7,610 bases of DNA from Flavobacteriales bacterium (lineage in GTDB: Bacteria > Bacteroidota > Bacteroidia > Flavobacteriales_D > Sanyastnellaceae): contig JAPKBK010000086.1 in the NCBI GenBank assembly GCA_028823435.1, forward strand, positions 1 through 7,610, in the 5' to 3' direction. The position numbers were made by a program, and so were the translations under genes. Below, in pieces: positions 6,351-7,610 of this stretch. The notes under the pieces are model-generated. The model worked only from the letters and a program-made list of their open reading frames with translations, searched no databases and had not been told where the DNA came from. The stretch's first letter is position 1, and each line of letters begins with the position of its first letter.

Positions 6351-7607
6351 TCAGTAATGTAATTCCTTTGATTCCTGAAGCATGGGATGATTCCTAGCTA
6401 TCAGTGGAGCTTTTGAGAGCGTCGATAATGTTCTGTTAACGAACAATCCAAGGAAACCAAGGAACAATCCGACTTCAAAAAAACCAAAAACATTGTGGTT
6501 AAACATCGTTCCTGGAATGACCAAGAGATATACATCCGCGAAGTGACCTACAAATATGAGGAAAGCAACGGGCAGTATAAATTTGGGGTTTCTTTTTGTG
6601 TCTCTAGAGATCAAGACAAGAAAGGGAACAATGAAGTTGATCGCAAACATGAGAATGAAAGGAACTTTATAATCTGTGAACACTCGATTCACGTAGTAAG
6701 TTACTTCTTCAGGAATGTTTGAATACCAGATCAGCATAAACTGGCTAAAGAAAAGGTAGCTCCACAACATTGAGATTGCGAACATCCATTTTCCCAAATC
6801 GTGCATGTGACTGTCCGAAATTTCGGGGAAGTACCCTTGTGTTCTCAACCATAGAATTGTGACGTGTGTGAAGATGATCATCGCAACCCACATGCCCGCA
6901 AATAAATACCATCCATAGAGTGTACTAAACCAGTGAGGGTCGATGGACATTAGCCAATCCCATGATAGGGTTGAAGAGAACACTGCGAAAAACACCAAGA
7001 ACAGCGCGCTACGACGAAACACCTTATAGTGCAGATCTAGGTTGGGCGCCTTGTCTTCTTGAAGAGACCACTTGCGAAATAACATCGCAAAACCAAGGAA
7101 TGTTGCAAGGTAAATAATGGTCCGTAACCAGAAGAACCAAGGTGAGAAATATCCTTTCTTTCCAGCAATGATGTGATCGTAGTTCGGATTCACAACAGCG
7201 CCTGAAACTTCTTTGTCTGCATAGGTCGTCACGCCACCATCTACGGTCATAAACTCATGATAAAGCGAGGTGTCCATCCAATGATACAAGTGGTGTAAGT
7301 CCAAATGTCCAGCCAACAGAACGATGACTATGACAGCCGCACCATAGGGCATATACCCAAACATGGCTTCTAAGAAACGTTTAATTACGACGGACCAAGC
7401 GCTTTCTGTAGCATACTGCAATGCATAGAAAAACAGTGCCGCCAAAGAGATCGAAAAATAGAAAAATCCATTGACAAGTAAATTCGCCCACCATCTTTGG
7501 TGATGGTCAGAATGGTCTGTTAGATATCCTCCAACAAGAGCGATTAACCCCACAGCCATTAAGACTTGAGTAATCAGCTTAGCACGTCCTTCAAATTTGA
7601 ATTCCAT
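6351..7607 (-). CDS. actF: Alternative complex III subunit ActF (quinol:cytochrome c oxidoreductase membrane subunit)
   Basis: I recognise this as ActF, one of the two NrfD-like integral membrane subunits of alternative complex III, which replaces the bc1 complex in oxidising quinol and passing electrons towards the oxidase. The 418 residues give about ten hydrophobic helices (roughly 10-28, 43-65, 85-103, 157-176, 198-219, 227-249, 272-294, 314-335, 343-363 and 370-392), as expected for the fold. The ANLLVNGFFYFSISLAALFF region (41-60) and SWDWLMSIDPHWFSTLYGWY (215-234) look family-typical. It has no cofactor-binding cysteines or CxxCH motifs; hemes and Fe-S clusters belong to ActA, ActE and ActB, expected just beyond the right edge. 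In solved relatives the paralogue ActC carries the clear quinol site, and the role of ActF is less settled (structural or proton path). The ATG at 7607 starts a typical N-terminus, but the frame is still open to the window edge, so a slightly earlier start cannot be excluded. It is co-transcribed with ctaC and ctaD. Confidence 0.88.
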   Translation of the reverse strand: MEFKFEGRAKLITQVLMAVGLIALVGGYLTDHSDHHQRWWANLLVNGFFYFSISLAALFFYALQYATESAWSVVIKRFLEAMFGYMPYGAAVIVIVLLAGHLDLHHLYHWMDTSLYHEFMTVDGGVTTYADKEVSGAVVNPNYDHIIAGKKGYFSPWFFWLRTIIYLATFLGFAMLFRKWSLQEDKAPNLDLHYKVFRRSALFLVFFAVFSSTLSWDWLMSIDPHWFSTLYGWYLFAGMWVAMIIFTHVTILWLRTQGYFPEISDSHMHDLGKWMFAISMLWSYLFFSQFMLIWYSNIPEEVTYYVNRVFTDYKVPFILMFAINFIVPFLVLISRDTKRNPKFILPVAFLIFVGHFADVYLLVIPGTMFNHNVFGFFEVGLFLGFLGLFVNRTLSTLSKAPLIARNHPMLQESKELHY

Positions 7608-7610
7608 GAT

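Noticed and set aside
6495..6722. Plus-strand frame of 75 codons inside actF
   Set aside because: It is antisense to conserved membrane helices of ActF, with a low-complexity charged translation. It looks like a shadow.

Overview
The window is an ordinary-looking chromosomal segment, probably from a member of the Bacteroidota. Three things suggest this. An alternative complex III subunit (ActF) is followed directly by cytochrome oxidase subunits II and I. The oxidase subunits have lineage-style features: a CNKVCG copper-A loop, an extra N-terminal membrane helix in subunit II and an extended loop in subunit I. The gene starts also lack convincing Shine-Dalgarno sequences. RuvB, with motifs such as its GPNARTVQ segment, also looks like Bacteroidota versions I remember. 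The lineage is inferred from recall, not from a search.

Layout, left to right. Bases 1-1170 (+) hold the 3' part of an HI0933/BaiN-like flavoprotein gene, cut by the window edge. It converges with a minus-strand block and is separated from it by only 19 bases. Next are queG (1190-2134) and ruvB (2139-3170), four bases apart, with ruvB transcribed first. A strong Rho-independent terminator at 3187-3222 closes the respiratory operon upstream of ruvB. That operon is read from right to left as actF (7607 to 6351), ctaC/coxB (6329 to 5001) and ctaD/coxA (4998 to 3247), with gaps of 21 and 2 bases. actE and the other act genes would lie beyond the right edge.

Functionally, alternative complex III oxidises quinol and passes electrons to the aa3-type oxidase. 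CuA in CtaC feeds heme a and the heme a3-CuB site in CtaD, where oxygen is reduced and protons are pumped. In relatives the two complexes form a physical supercomplex, which fits the operon order. ruvB and queG form a separate housekeeping unit (Holliday junction migration and the last step of queuosine synthesis).

There is no gene-free stretch over 300 bases. I see no RNA genes, mobile elements, CRISPR arrays or signs of recent gene transfer. I found no convincing new system. The most unusual details are in subunit II: a large insertion in the CuA domain with a His/Asp-rich stretch, and a Lys where the CuA/Mg-site Glu normally sits.
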